Source: Falsiroseomonas algicola
GTDB taxonomy: Bacteria > Pseudomonadota > Alphaproteobacteria > Acetobacterales > Acetobacteraceae
Reading direction: 5' to 3'
DNA length: 64,000 nt
NCBI RefSeq assembly: GCF_011040385.1
Contig: NZ_JAAIKB010000010.1
Location: forward strand, 1 to 64,000
This document shows positions 43,031 to 52,829 of this stretch, piece by piece. The translations under genes and the position numbers were made by a program. Each line of letters opens with the position of its first letter. Position 1 is the stretch's first letter. Under the pieces are notes generated by a model. The model saw nothing but the letters and a program-made list of their open reading frames with translations. It did not search any database and was not told the DNA's origin.

Positions 43031-43282
43031 ATGCTGGAGCTGCGCCCGAACTGCGAATGCTGCGGCACCGACCTGCCGCCGGATTCCGACCGGGCGCTGA
43101 TCTGCTCCTTCGAATGCACCTGGTGCCGTGACTGCGCGGCGACGCGCCTTCCCGGCGGCCTCTGCCCGAATTGCGGGGGGAACCTCGTCCCCCGCCCGAT
43201 CCGCCCGGCGGCGAAGCTGGAGCGCTTTCCCGCCAGCACGACCCGCAAGCGCAGCACGCTGCCCGCCTGTACGGGGGGCTGA
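43031..43282 (+). CDS. DUF1272 cysteine-rich protein
   Basis: An 83-residue protein with nine cysteines in the first 50 residues (LRPNCECCGTDLPP, CSFECTWCRDC, LCPNCGGNLVPRP). It matches DUF1272, small proteins with probable zinc-binding. Function unknown. It starts 4 bases after the fumarase stop. Confidence 0.9.
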   Translation: MLELRPNCECCGTDLPPDSDRALICSFECTWCRDCAATRLPGGLCPNCGGNLVPRPIRPAAKLERFPASTTRKRSTLPACTGG

Positions 43283-43300
43283 CGGGGCGAAGGCTGCGCC

Positions 43301-46300
43301 CTACGGCGTCGCCTGCCCGATCCCGAACAATCCCCTCAGGAACCCCGGCGTCAGCGCCGCCAGCGGGTTCACGCTGACCTGCGGGTCATCCGCCGGCCCG
43401 ACCACCCGGAAGGTCGCCGCGAACAATCCGCCCCCCGTCTCCGGGGAGAAGAGCCGCCCGAGGATCGGGATGTTCCCCAGCAGCGAGTTGAAGATGTAGG
43501 CGGGCACGATCGTGCCCTCCATCGCCAGGCGCTGCTGGCGGCGATGCAGCGTGCCCTTGGCGGTCAGGCCTAGCGAGGCCGAGAAGGCCCGCGCCTCCGA
43601 CAGCGTCAGTTCCTCCGGCGTCAGGCTGAAGGGCGCGACCATGCGGGAGAAGGACAGGCCCGGCCCGGACAGCGCCTCCACCAGCCCGTAGAACGTCAGC
43701 GCCTGCAGCAGCTTGGCGAAGCCCGGCGCGTTGCGCACCGCGAAGTCACTCATTTCCGCGGTGCCGGAGAGCGGCGCGCCCGGGCGGTTATGGGCGTAGG
43801 TGGCGTTGACCGTCAGCCGCCCGCCTTCGAGGTGCCGCAGCACGTCGAAGCTGCCGAGCAGCGCGCCGGCATCCTCCGCCGTCACGCGCAAGGCCCGTCC
43901 GGCGCCGGCGGCGGTGATCGAGGCCTCGAAGGGTCCGCGCGGTCCCGCCCGGCCGGCCACGCGTCCTTCCCGCACCACACCCAGCCCATCGACCAGCACC
44001 CGCGCCTCCATGGCGCCCAGTTCACGGCCGGGGCCAAGCAGCGTGCGGTCGAAGCGCGCATCCACCGCCCAGGTCGTGCCGGGCGGCGCCTGGGGCGCCG
44101 CGGCCGCGGCCGGGGCGGCGGGGCTGTCCTCCGCCATGGTGCGCCGCAGGTCCAGCACCGGGCCGCGCAACAGCAGCGACCAGGGGCCACCCTCCCGGCC
44201 GGGCGGCCGGGCTTCCCCCGCGAACCGGCTCTGCTCCACCGCGGCTTCGTTGATCGTCACCCGTTCCAGCCGGGCGCCGCGGCCGAAGGCGGCATTGCCG
44301 CGCATCAGCAGGGCAGGCGCTTCCAGGCGGAAGGTCTCCACGGCTTCAAGATTGTCGCCATTGAGCCGCAGCACGCCCTCCGCCGTCGCGATCTGGCCGG
44401 CGGGCTTGGTCCAGGACAGCGGCGCGATCTCCATCCGCGCATCGCGCAGGTCGGCCCGGATATTCGCCCTCCCCTGCCCGCTGCGCCGGCGCTCCGTCCG
44501 CACCTCCAGCCCCACCGCGCCGGTCGCGAGTTCATCCAGCGGCAGGCCGAGCGCCGCGATGGTGGCGGCATCGGTGCGGGCGGAGACGCTCTCCCGCATC
44601 ACCACCTGGGTCGGCGGCCCGCTGCGGAAATCCATCTCCACGCCCAATCGCGCATTGATGCCGCCCAGCGTGCCGGTACCGGTGACGCGCAGCCCGTCGG
44701 TATCGACCGTCAGCTCCGCCTGGCCGCGTTCCAGCGGACGGCCGAACAGCACGTCATTGATCCGCACGTCGCGCAGCCGGGTGCGGGCGCCGATGCGCAG
44801 CGCCTCCACCGGCAGGTCGGCCAGCAGCGGGAAGCCGACGGTCAGCCGTCCCTCGAAGCTGCCGGTCGGGTCCTTCACCGGGAAGGGCCGGCGGTCGAAC
44901 AGCTTGAGGCGCGGATGCTGGATGACGGCGACGGCCTGGGGGATGGGGCCGGAAAGGTCGAAGCTCATCTCCGCGCGGTCCTGGCCCTCCGGCGGGAAGA
45001 TGAAGCGCACCAGCCCTTCCCGCGCCGTCACCACCGCCTGGCCGGCCGGGCCTCCGGTCTGCCGCCCGCCCGTGACCTTCAGCGATATCTCGTCGAGCCC
45101 GAAGGTCACGGTGCCGCCGGCACCCACCACGGGCGGGATGGGACGCAGCCAGTGGACGGTGGCGTCGGAGACATCGAGCGTGCCGGAGAGGCCGGTGACG
45201 CGGAGCACCGCGAGGTCGGCGCTGGCTTCCACCTCCGCCCGCCAGCGCCCGTTGCGGGCGGTGCCGGCGGTGACGTTCTCCAGGATCCAGTCCCGTTCAT
45301 GGCCGACGCCGAGCCCCTGCGGCCAGTAGCGCGGCAGGTCGGCGACCAGGACCTGGTCCAGCGACAGCGTCGCGGCCCCGCGCCAGCCGGCGCCGCTGCG
45401 CGCCACCTCCGCCGTCGCGACCAGCACCGGCGCACTGGCGCCGCCGGTCAGCCGGATCGTCGCCTGGGGGATGGACAGCGCCGTGGGCGAGCCTTCCACG
45501 GCCAGGTCGATGCCGCCCAGCGGCAGCACCCGCCCGCCCCCGAGGTCGAGCCGCCCCGCGCCGGCCTGCAGCGTCGCCTGCATGTGCCGGATGGCGCCAC
45601 CGGCATCGAGCCGCCCCGCCACCTCGATCCGCGTCGCGGCGTCGAGACCCGCCAGCGGCGCCAGGGGCCGCGCGGCGGCGGCCAGCAGGGCGGGCTGCAC
45701 TTCCGGGATTGCCAGGCGGAAGCTGAGATCGGCGGGCCTGCCGACGGCCTCGGCCGAGATCGTCATCGGCACCCGCGCCTGGCCCAGCAGCAGGGTCGCG
45801 CCGCCATGGCCGGCGACCCCGCCCGATGACAGGCGCCGGATCTCCAGCATCGCCTGGTCCAGCACCCAGGTGGCGCCGAGCGCCTCGTCCTCCACCACGA
45901 TGCGGGCATCGGTGATTCGCAGGCGGGAAAGCGCGCCGAAGGGCGTGTCGTCGCTCGGCGCGCCCATCATCTCGACCATCAGCTCATCGAGGCGGGAGGC
46001 GCCGCCGGTCGCGGCAGGCGCTTCCGCCGCATCCGCCTGGGCGCCCACGAGGACGGACACCTCGCCCGCCGCAGATCGGCGCAGCCGCAGCGCGGGGTGC
46101 TGCAGTTCCAGCGTGCGCGGCGCCACCTCGCCCCGCAACAGCCAGGGCAGCGACAGCGTCATGGCGGAGTCGGGGAGTTCCGCGCGCAGCGTCCCGTCCG
46201 GCCCGCGCAGCCTCACCCCGGCCAGCCGCAGCCGGACCGGCATCAGGTCGCCGTCCCGCCAGCCCTCCCACCCGATCTCGGCCCGGCCCACCTCCAGCCG

Positions 46301-46486
46301 GGCCTCGGGGTCGGCGGCATTGGCGCGGTCCTCGATCAAGCCCGCGAGGAAGGGCAGCTCGATCGGACCGGCGGAGAGCCGCCAGGCCGCGAGCCCGGCC
46401 AGCAGCATCAGCAGCACGCCGAGGCCGCAGAGGCGGTGCAGCCACCAATGCGCCTCCCGCGCCACTTGACCGGCGGCGCCCCTCAT
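43301..46486 (-). CDS. YhdP/AsmA-like large envelope protein (DUF3971 type)
   Basis: A 1061-residue protein with one N-terminal membrane helix (LCGLGVLLMLLAGLAAWRLS) and a very long beta-rich periplasmic part of repeated strands, ending in an AsmA-like C-terminal region (GLVEALSGPGLSFSRMVAPF; LTAKGTLHRRQQRLAMEGTI; FSPETGGGLFAATFRVVGP). This matches DUF3971/AsmA_2 proteins, which are thought to bridge the periplasm and move phospholipids to the outer membrane. Its start is only 17 bases from the glnE start on the other strand. Confidence 0.85.
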   Translation of the reverse strand: MRGAAGQVAREAHWWLHRLCGLGVLLMLLAGLAAWRLSAGPIELPFLAGLIEDRANAADPEARLEVGRAEIGWEGWRDGDLMPVRLRLAGVRLRGPDGTLRAELPDSAMTLSLPWLLRGEVAPRTLELQHPALRLRRSAAGEVSVLVGAQADAAEAPAATGGASRLDELMVEMMGAPSDDTPFGALSRLRITDARIVVEDEALGATWVLDQAMLEIRRLSSGGVAGHGGATLLLGQARVPMTISAEAVGRPADLSFRLAIPEVQPALLAAAARPLAPLAGLDAATRIEVAGRLDAGGAIRHMQATLQAGAGRLDLGGGRVLPLGGIDLAVEGSPTALSIPQATIRLTGGASAPVLVATAEVARSGAGWRGAATLSLDQVLVADLPRYWPQGLGVGHERDWILENVTAGTARNGRWRAEVEASADLAVLRVTGLSGTLDVSDATVHWLRPIPPVVGAGGTVTFGLDEISLKVTGGRQTGGPAGQAVVTAREGLVRFIFPPEGQDRAEMSFDLSGPIPQAVAVIQHPRLKLFDRRPFPVKDPTGSFEGRLTVGFPLLADLPVEALRIGARTRLRDVRINDVLFGRPLERGQAELTVDTDGLRVTGTGTLGGINARLGVEMDFRSGPPTQVVMRESVSARTDAATIAALGLPLDELATGAVGLEVRTERRRSGQGRANIRADLRDARMEIAPLSWTKPAGQIATAEGVLRLNGDNLEAVETFRLEAPALLMRGNAAFGRGARLERVTINEAAVEQSRFAGEARPPGREGGPWSLLLRGPVLDLRRTMAEDSPAAPAAAAAPQAPPGTTWAVDARFDRTLLGPGRELGAMEARVLVDGLGVVREGRVAGRAGPRGPFEASITAAGAGRALRVTAEDAGALLGSFDVLRHLEGGRLTVNATYAHNRPGAPLSGTAEMSDFAVRNAPGFAKLLQALTFYGLVEALSGPGLSFSRMVAPFSLTPEELTLSEARAFSASLGLTAKGTLHRRQQRLAMEGTIVPAYIFNSLLGNIPILGRLFSPETGGGLFAATFRVVGPADDPQVSVNPLAALTPGFLRGLFGIGQATP

Positions 46487-46503
46487 CGCTTCCTTCCCCG
46501 GGC

Positions 46504-49500
46504 ATGCCGAAATCCCGCGCCCCGGCGAGCCCCCTCGCCGCCGAAGCCGCCGCCTTCGCCCCGCCCGCCGCGCCGCTGGCGCTGCGGCCCCACGATGCGG
46601 CGGCTGCGGCGATGCTGGCCGGGCGCTTCGCGGAGAAGGGGGCGGCGGAACGCGCCTTCGGCGCCACGGCCCAGGGCGCGGCGCTGATCGCGGCGCTGGG
46701 CGGGCACAGCCCCTACCTCGCCGACCTCGCGCTTCGCGAATCCGCGACGCTGCTGCGACTGATGGAACGCGGGCCGGATGCGACCTTCGCCCTCGCGCTC
46801 GATCCGCTCAGCCGGGCGGACCCGGCGGCGACGCGGCCGGGCGTCGCCTCCCTGCTCCGCCAGGCCAAGCGGCAGGCCGCGCTGATCGCGGCGGTGGCGG
46901 ACCTGATGGGGCTCTGGCCGCTCGACCGCGTCACGGGCGCGCTGAGCGAACTCGCGGATGCCTGCACCGACTATGCCTGCGCGCATCTGCTGCGGGAGGC
47001 GCAGGCGCGGGGTGACCTGAAGCTGGCGGGTGGGGCGGCACGGCACGACCCGCGCGCGACAGGCAAGGGGTCCGGCCTGGTCGTGCTGGGCATGGGCAAG
47101 CTCGGTGGGCGCGAGCTGAACTACTCCTCGGATATCGACCTCATGGTGCTCTACGACCCGGAGGCCGCAGCCTACGACGCCGACCGGGCCGGCGCCATCT
47201 ATGTGCGCCTGGCCCGCGACCTGGTGCGGCTGCTGGAGGAGCGGACGGAGGATGGCTACGTCTTCCGCACCGACCTCCGCCTGCGCCCGGACCCAGCGGC
47301 GACGCCACTCGCCGTGAGCCTGCCGGCCGCCATCGTCTACTACGAGAGCATGGGCCAGAACTGGGAACGCGCCGCCATGATCAAGGCGCGCCCCGTGGCC
47401 GGGGACCGCGCGCTGGGCGAGCATTTCCTGCGGGAGATCCGGCCCTTCGTCTGGCGCCGGCACCTGGATTTCGCGGCCGTGGCCGACATCCATTCCATCA
47501 AGCGCCAGATCCATGCGCACAAGGGCCACAAGGGCGCGCATGACAGCGTGCAGGTGGCCGGCCACGACGTGAAGCTCGGCCGCGGCGGGATCCGGGAGAT
47601 CGAGTTCACCACGCAGGTGCTGCAGCTGATCTGGGGCGGCCGCGACCCGGGGCTGCGCGATCCCACCACACTCGGCGCGCTGGCGGCGCTGGCCGCGGCC
47701 GGGAAGATCGATCGCCGCGCGGCGGCAGACCTGGCCGATGCCTACGGCTTCCTGCGCACGGTCGAGCATCGGCTGCAGATGGTGGCCGACCGGCAGACGC
47801 ACAGGCTGCCAGAGGAGGAGGCCGGGCTCGCCCTCATCGCCTCCTTCATGGGCTATGACAGCGCGAGCGCCTTCTCCGCCGCACTGGTCGGCCACCTGAC
47901 GAAGGTGGAGCGCCGCTATGCCGGGCTGTTCGAGGAAGCGCCCGACCTCTCCGCCGGCGATGGCGTCGGGGGCGACCTCGTGTTCACAGGGGTGGAGGAC
48001 GACCCCGGCACGCTGGCGACACTGCGCGGCCTCGGCTTCCAGAACCCGTCGGCCATCGCGGGCGTGGTGCGGGGCTGGCATCACGGCCGCACCCGCGCCA
48101 CGCGCAGCGAACGCGCGCGGGAATTGCTGACGGCGCTGATGCCCGCGCTGCTGACCGCCTTCGGACGCCAGCCGCAGCCCGATGCGGCCCTGCTCCGCCT
48201 CGATGCCGCGCTCGGGCGGCTGCCGGCGGGCGTGCAGGTGCTGAGCCTGCTGGCGCGGAATCCCGCGCTGCTGGACCGTCTGGCCTTCGTGTTGGGGGCG
48301 GCCCCGCAGCTGGCGGATCATTTCAGCCGCAACGCGGCCGCGCTGGACGGGTTGCTGGCCGGCGCCGGTGGCGTGTTCAGCCCCTCGGGCAACGCCGCCG
48401 GCACCGATCCGACCGCCACCCTGCCCGCCCTGCTGAAGGACGCCCGATTCCTGGAGGAGGCGCTGGAAGCCGCGCGGCGCCTGGTGACGGAACGACGGTT
48501 CGAGATCGATGCCGCGGCACTCGAAGGCCGGCTCGACGTGGATGAGGCAGGAAGCGCCCGCAGCGCCCTGGCCGATGCCGCGATCGGCGGGCTGCTGCCG
48601 CGCATCGCGCAGGATTTCGCCAGGCGCCACGGCAAGGTGGCCGGCGGCCACCTCGGCGTCGTGGCACTCGGCAAGCTCGGCGGGCGCGACATGCTGCCGG
48701 GCTCCGACCTCGACCTCATCCTGGTCTATGACCATGCGGAGGAGGCGACGGAGAGCACCGGCGGGCAGAAGATTCTGGCCTCCAGCCAGTATTTCGGACG
48801 GCTCGCCAATCAGGTGGTGGGGGCGCTGACGGCGCCCGGTGCCGAAGGGCGACTGTTCGAGGTGGATATGCGGCTCCGCCCTTCCGGATCGAAGGGGCCG
48901 GTCGCGGTGTCCCTGCCGGCCTTCGAACGCTACCACGCCGAAAGCGCCTGGACCTGGGAACGCATGGCGCTGACGCGCGCCCGCTTCGTGGCCGGCGCGC
49001 CGGGGCTGAAGCGCAAGGTGGAAGCCGCGATCCGCGCCGCGCAGACCCGCCCCGCCGATGCCACCCAGGTCCTGGCGGATGCGACCGCCATGCGCGCGCG
49101 GCTGCTGCGGGACCTGCCGGGCGATGGCCCCTGGGACGTGAAGCACCGCGCCGGCGGGCTGATCGAGGTGGAGTTCATCGCCCAGGCCCTGCAGGTCGCC
49201 CATGCCGCGCGGTTGCCCGCCATCCTCTCCCCGACCACCCGCCTCGCCCTCGCGGCGCTGGCCAAGGCCCGCATCCTGCCGCCGGAGGAGGCCGAGGCGC
49301 TGGTCGCCGCCGAACGCCTCTGGCGCGCCATCACCGCCCATCTGCGCCTGACGGTCGGGGTGTGGCGGGAGGAGACACTGCCCGAACCGGTGGCGGCCGC
49401 CCTGCTGCGCGCCCTGGCAACCCACCTGCCACACCCGCCGGTTGACCAACCCGCGCTCCGCGCACAGATGCGGGACGCCGCGGCCCGGGTGAGGGAAAGC

Positions 49501-49542
49501 TTCATCCGGCATGTCGGCGACCCGACCATCCCCCCGGCCTGA
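46504..49542 (+). CDS. glnE: Glutamine synthetase adenylyltransferase/adenylyl-removing enzyme
   Basis: Adds and removes AMP on glutamine synthetase in nitrogen control. It has 1012 residues. Two nucleotidyltransferase domains are visible: GKLGGRELNYSSDIDLMVLY in the N-terminal half and GKLGGRDMLPGSDLDLILVY in the C-terminal half, each followed by its GlnD-UR_UTase linker-type helices (for example GGIREIEFTTQVLQLIWGGR and GGLIEVEFIAQALQVAHAAR). Length is normal. An ATG at 46612 would be a shorter alternative start. It is followed by bcp after 14 bases. Confidence 0.95.
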   Translation: MPKSRAPASPLAAEAAAFAPPAAPLALRPHDAAAAAMLAGRFAEKGAAERAFGATAQGAALIAALGGHSPYLADLALRESATLLRLMERGPDATFALALDPLSRADPAATRPGVASLLRQAKRQAALIAAVADLMGLWPLDRVTGALSELADACTDYACAHLLREAQARGDLKLAGGAARHDPRATGKGSGLVVLGMGKLGGRELNYSSDIDLMVLYDPEAAAYDADRAGAIYVRLARDLVRLLEERTEDGYVFRTDLRLRPDPAATPLAVSLPAAIVYYESMGQNWERAAMIKARPVAGDRALGEHFLREIRPFVWRRHLDFAAVADIHSIKRQIHAHKGHKGAHDSVQVAGHDVKLGRGGIREIEFTTQVLQLIWGGRDPGLRDPTTLGALAALAAAGKIDRRAAADLADAYGFLRTVEHRLQMVADRQTHRLPEEEAGLALIASFMGYDSASAFSAALVGHLTKVERRYAGLFEEAPDLSAGDGVGGDLVFTGVEDDPGTLATLRGLGFQNPSAIAGVVRGWHHGRTRATRSERARELLTALMPALLTAFGRQPQPDAALLRLDAALGRLPAGVQVLSLLARNPALLDRLAFVLGAAPQLADHFSRNAAALDGLLAGAGGVFSPSGNAAGTDPTATLPALLKDARFLEEALEAARRLVTERRFEIDAAALEGRLDVDEAGSARSALADAAIGGLLPRIAQDFARRHGKVAGGHLGVVALGKLGGRDMLPGSDLDLILVYDHAEEATESTGGQKILASSQYFGRLANQVVGALTAPGAEGRLFEVDMRLRPSGSKGPVAVSLPAFERYHAESAWTWERMALTRARFVAGAPGLKRKVEAAIRAAQTRPADATQVLADATAMRARLLRDLPGDGPWDVKHRAGGLIEVEFIAQALQVAHAARLPAILSPTTRLALAALAKARILPPEEAEALVAAERLWRAITAHLRLTVGVWREETLPEPVAAALLRALATHLPHPPVDQPALRAQMRDAAARVRESFIRHVGDPTIPPA

Positions 49543-49556
49543 GAGAGACGCCCGCC

Positions 49557-50033
49557 ATGCCCGAAACCGCCGGCCCCGCAGAGGGAACAACTGCCCCCGC
49601 CTTCACCATGCCGGCCTCCGGCGGCCGCACCGTCAGCAGCACGGACCTCGCGGGCAAGCCCTACCTGCTCTACTTCTACCCCAAGGCGGACACCCCCGGC
49701 TGCACCAAGCAGGCCTGCGGCATCCAGGAAGCGCTGCCGGCGCTGGGCAAGACGGGCCTGACCGTCATCGGCATCTCGCCCGACCCGATGAAGCCGATCG
49801 AGAAGTTCGCCGCCAAGTACAACCTGACCTTCCCGCTGGCCTCCGATGAGGACCACAAGGTCGCCGAGGCCTATGGGGTCTGGGTCGAGAAGTCGATGTA
49901 TGGCAAGACCTACATGGGCATGGAGCGCTCCAGCTTCCTCGTCGGCGCCGATGGCAAGGTCGCCAAGGTGTGGCGGAAGGTGAAGCCCGAGGCGCATGCC
50001 GCGCAGGTACTGGAAGCCGCGAAGGGATTGTGA
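49557..50033 (+). CDS. bcp: Thioredoxin-dependent peroxiredoxin, Bcp/PrxQ type
   Basis: Reduces peroxides in the cytoplasm. It has 158 residues. Peroxidatic Cys49 is in YPKADTPGCTKQACGIQ, with resolving Cys54 five residues later, as in PrxQ. It has ERSSFLVGADGKVAKVWRKV at the C-terminus. Its stop overlaps the next start (TGATG). Confidence 0.95.
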   Translation: MPETAGPAEGTTAPAFTMPASGGRTVSSTDLAGKPYLLYFYPKADTPGCTKQACGIQEALPALGKTGLTVIGISPDPMKPIEKFAAKYNLTFPLASDEDHKVAEAYGVWVEKSMYGKTYMGMERSSFLVGADGKVAKVWRKVKPEAHAAQVLEAAKGL

Positions 50034-51145
50034 TGGCCGGGACGTCGGATCAGGGGCGCGGCATGCAACGCATGCCGGTGGATGGCTGGCGCGCGGGGGA
50101 CGAGACCGCCCGGGAAGCGGCCGCCTGGGCCATCCGCCTGTTCTGCGGCCGCGAACCGGCGGATGAGGAGGAGATCCGGCACCTCAGCCAGTACGAGACG
50201 CTGGACGGCCTGCGCCGTGCCTTCACGGAGAACTGGGAATTCCGCCAGTTCGTGGATGGCATGAGCGGCGGGCGACGCCGTTGGGGCGTGCCGCCCTTCC
50301 TGATGCGTCCGCCCCGCACCGACATTCCCTCGAAGCACGAACAGCCAACCCTCGACGAGCCCGTTTCACAGCTCTGCACCGGCAGCCAGTTCAAGGAACC
50401 GGTCTACGCCGAGATCACCGAAGCGCTGGCGATGCACGCCAATCCCCACCGCAAGACCTGGGAGATGGCCTACATCACCTCCGTCCTGGCGACGCATGGA
50501 ATGATCGGCGTCGGCCGGCGCGCGATCGGCTTCGGCTGCGGGCGCGAACGCCTGCCCTCACTCCTGGCCTCCCGCGGGGTGGAGGTGGTGGCGACGGACC
50601 AGCCAGCCAACGACACCGCTGATCTGGCCCGCTGGCGCTCCAGCAACCAGCACGCCAGCGGGCTCGGGGATCTGTTCCACAACCAGATCGTCCACCTCGA
50701 CGATTTCGAGCGGCTGGTCGAATTCGGCGCCGTGGACATGAACGACATCCCGGCCAGCCTGGACGGCCAGTTCGATTGCTGCTGGTCGATGTCGGCGCTG
50801 CAATACATCGGCCCGCTGGAGCGCAGCCTGGCCTTCGTGGAAGCGAGCCTGCGCACCATCAAGCCCGGCGGCATCGCGGTGCACACGACCGACTTCAACC
50901 TCTCTTCCAATGGCGACACGCTCGACAACGGCCGCCAATGCATCCTGCGCCGGCGGGATGTCGAGGCGCTCTGTGTGCATCTCACGGCGCAGGGGCACCA
51001 GGTGATGCCGCTGAACCTGCACCCCGGCCATGACGCCACGGACGAGGTGGTGGACCTGCCGCCCCACGGCCTGCCGCACCTCAAGCTGTTCGTCGATCGC
51101 TACGTCACCACCTCGATCGGCATCGCCATCCGCAAGGGCGGCTGA
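50033..51145 (+). CDS. SAM-dependent methyltransferase, class I, unknown substrate
   Basis: A 370-residue protein. The N-terminal 100 residues (DGWRAGDETAREAAAWAIRL; FCGREPADEEEIRHLSQYET) form a small helical domain seen in front of some methyltransferases and glycosyltransferases. The Rossmann part has AIGFGCGRERLPSLLASRG then VEVVATDQ, and later DCCWSMSALQYIGPLERSLA and LRTIKPGGIAVHTTDF. The start at 50033 overlaps the bcp stop. The substrate cannot be told. Confidence 0.75.
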   Translation: MAGTSDQGRGMQRMPVDGWRAGDETAREAAAWAIRLFCGREPADEEEIRHLSQYETLDGLRRAFTENWEFRQFVDGMSGGRRRWGVPPFLMRPPRTDIPSKHEQPTLDEPVSQLCTGSQFKEPVYAEITEALAMHANPHRKTWEMAYITSVLATHGMIGVGRRAIGFGCGRERLPSLLASRGVEVVATDQPANDTADLARWRSSNQHASGLGDLFHNQIVHLDDFERLVEFGAVDMNDIPASLDGQFDCCWSMSALQYIGPLERSLAFVEASLRTIKPGGIAVHTTDFNLSSNGDTLDNGRQCILRRRDVEALCVHLTAQGHQVMPLNLHPGHDATDEVVDLPPHGLPHLKLFVDRYVTTSIGIAIRKGG

Positions 51146-51265
51146 GGAACCCCCGCGCCAGGCGCATGCCGCAATGCGGCAGGGTTGTGCCTGGCGCGGC
51201 CTTCCGTGATTGAGAAGCGCCGCCTGGGGTGGAACACTGACGCGGAAACGTCAGGATACCGTCCC

Positions 51266-52480
51266 ATGACAACGCGGCCCGCCATCTCCGCCGGCCTGCT
51301 GATGACCTGCGCCGTGCTCTGCGCGGCCCTCGCCATGGGGCTGCGCAATTCCTTCGGCCTGTTCCTGGCGCCGATGACGGAACAGAACCTCTGGACCGCC
51401 TCCGGCTTCTCCTTCGCCATCGCGCTCCAGGTCCTGATCAACGGCGTCAGCCAGCCCATCTGCGGCCAGCTGGCGGATCGCTTCGGGGGGCGCGCCGTGG
51501 TGATCGGCGGGTCGCTGCTCTACGCCGGCGGCATCCTCGGCATGGCGCTCGCCACCCATCTCGGCGTCTTCACCGTCTTTGCCGGCGTCATGATGGGCGT
51601 CGCCGTCTCCGCCGCCGGCATGCCCGTCATCATCTCCACGCTCACGCGCCTGCTGCCCGAAAGCCAGCGCGGCCGGGCCGCCGGCCTCGGCACCGCCGGC
51701 TCCTCCTTCGGCCAATTCCTCGTCGTGCCGATGGCCGGGCTCGGCATCGCGACCCTGGGCTGGCAGGCGACCATGATCGGCATGGCCGCGGTGGCCCTGC
51801 TGATGATCCCGCTGTCCCTGGTCCTCGCGGAACCGCCGCGGCCGAAGATCGTCGCCGCCAGCGAGGAATCCGCGACCGAGGCCCTCAAGCGCGCCTTCCG
51901 CACGCCGAGCTTCTGGTTCCTCTTCTTCGGCTTCTTCGTCTGCGGGCTGCACATCTCCTTCCTCACGACCCACCTGCCCGGCTTCGTGCATACCTGCGGC
52001 CTGCCCGTCGCCGTCGGCGCCGGCGCCATCAGCCTGATCGGCCTGTTCAACATCGTGGGCTCGCTCGGCGCCGGGGAACTCACGCAGCGCTGGAAGCGGC
52101 GCGAACTCCTGGTGCTGATCTACGCCTCCCGCGGCGTGCTCATGGCCGCCTTCATGCTGGTGGAGAAGACCACGACGAGCGTGCTGATCTTCTCCGCCTT
52201 CATGGGCATCCTCTACCTCTCGACCGTCCCGCCTACCATCGCCCTCGTCGCGCGGAACTTCGGCACGCGATGGCTCGCCACCATCTTCGGCCTGGTGTTC
52301 CTGGGCCACCAGATCGGCGGCTTCACCGGCGCCTGGCTCGGCGGCATCGTGCTCGACCGCACCGGCAACTACGACGCCATGTGGTGGGCCGGCGTCGCCG
52401 CCTCCGCCTTCGCCGCGCTGATCCACCTGCCGGTGAAAGACCCGGCCCCGCCGGCCATGGCCAAACCCGCGGCGGCGTGA
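51266..52480 (+). CDS. Major facilitator superfamily transporter
   Basis: A 404-residue carrier with about twelve hydrophobic segments. MFS loop motif A appears as GQLADRFGGRAVVIGG after helix 2, and the second half starts after a hydrophilic loop at about 200-225 (EESATEALKRAFRTPSF). The style resembles the monocarboxylate/oxalate-formate-type carriers (VTHLPGFV-like segment FLTTHLPGFVHTCGL). Substrate unknown. The start at 51266 (MTTRPAISAGLL) has AGGA upstream. Confidence 0.85.
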   Translation: MTTRPAISAGLLMTCAVLCAALAMGLRNSFGLFLAPMTEQNLWTASGFSFAIALQVLINGVSQPICGQLADRFGGRAVVIGGSLLYAGGILGMALATHLGVFTVFAGVMMGVAVSAAGMPVIISTLTRLLPESQRGRAAGLGTAGSSFGQFLVVPMAGLGIATLGWQATMIGMAAVALLMIPLSLVLAEPPRPKIVAASEESATEALKRAFRTPSFWFLFFGFFVCGLHISFLTTHLPGFVHTCGLPVAVGAGAISLIGLFNIVGSLGAGELTQRWKRRELLVLIYASRGVLMAAFMLVEKTTTSVLIFSAFMGILYLSTVPPTIALVARNFGTRWLATIFGLVFLGHQIGGFTGAWLGGIVLDRTGNYDAMWWAGVAASAFAALIHLPVKDPAPPAMAKPAAA

Positions 52481-52548
52481 CGGGGCGGGGCGCGCGGGTT
52501 GGAAGCCCCGGCGAGGGGCTTCGCGCCCCTCTCCGGACCTCTCCCGCG

Positions 52549-52690
52549 CCAGGGTCCAGCGGGACCCTGGACCGCGAGGCTACTGGTCGGTGAAGGGAGG
52601 GGCATGAAGCGACCGTTTGTTCGTCGCGCGCTCTGTGCCCCTCCCTTCACCGACCAATCCCATGGGTTCCAAGGGGCCGCTGCCCCTTGG
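52549..52690. repeat. Composite symmetric inverted-repeat element
   Basis: Three nested palindromes lie symmetrically: a 9-bp hairpin CCAGGGTCC/GGACCCTGG at 52549-52570; a perfect 20-bp inverted repeat at 52585-52604 and 52636-52655 around a 31-base centre; and a 9-bp hairpin CCAAGGGGC/GCCCCTTGG at 52669-52690. Spacers between them are 14 and 13 bases. Flanks 52501-52548 and 52691-52740 also match each other in inverse orientation. The rest of 52481-52829 has no gene. It resembles a REP/MITE-type repeat. Confidence 0.75.
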
Positions 52691-52829
52691 CGGGGAAGGG
52701 GTCTGGGGAAGGGGCGGAGCCCATTCCCCAGGAGCCACCGCCCCGCCCTCCACCCCCGACACACCAGCCAGGGGTGTGCCCTGCCGGCCGGCCGGGTTAT
52801 CATGGCCATGGACGAGCGAGGGGCGTGGC

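Noticed and set aside
41326-43257. A 643-codon minus-strand open frame opposite fumarase
   Set aside because: Antisense of a well-conserved enzyme; residue composition typical of shadow frames.
46483-49590. A 1035-codon open frame on the minus strand opposite glnE
   Set aside because: It is a shadow frame from GC-rich codon use; composition is rich in Gln, Arg, Gly and His with no domains, and glnE on the other strand is certain.
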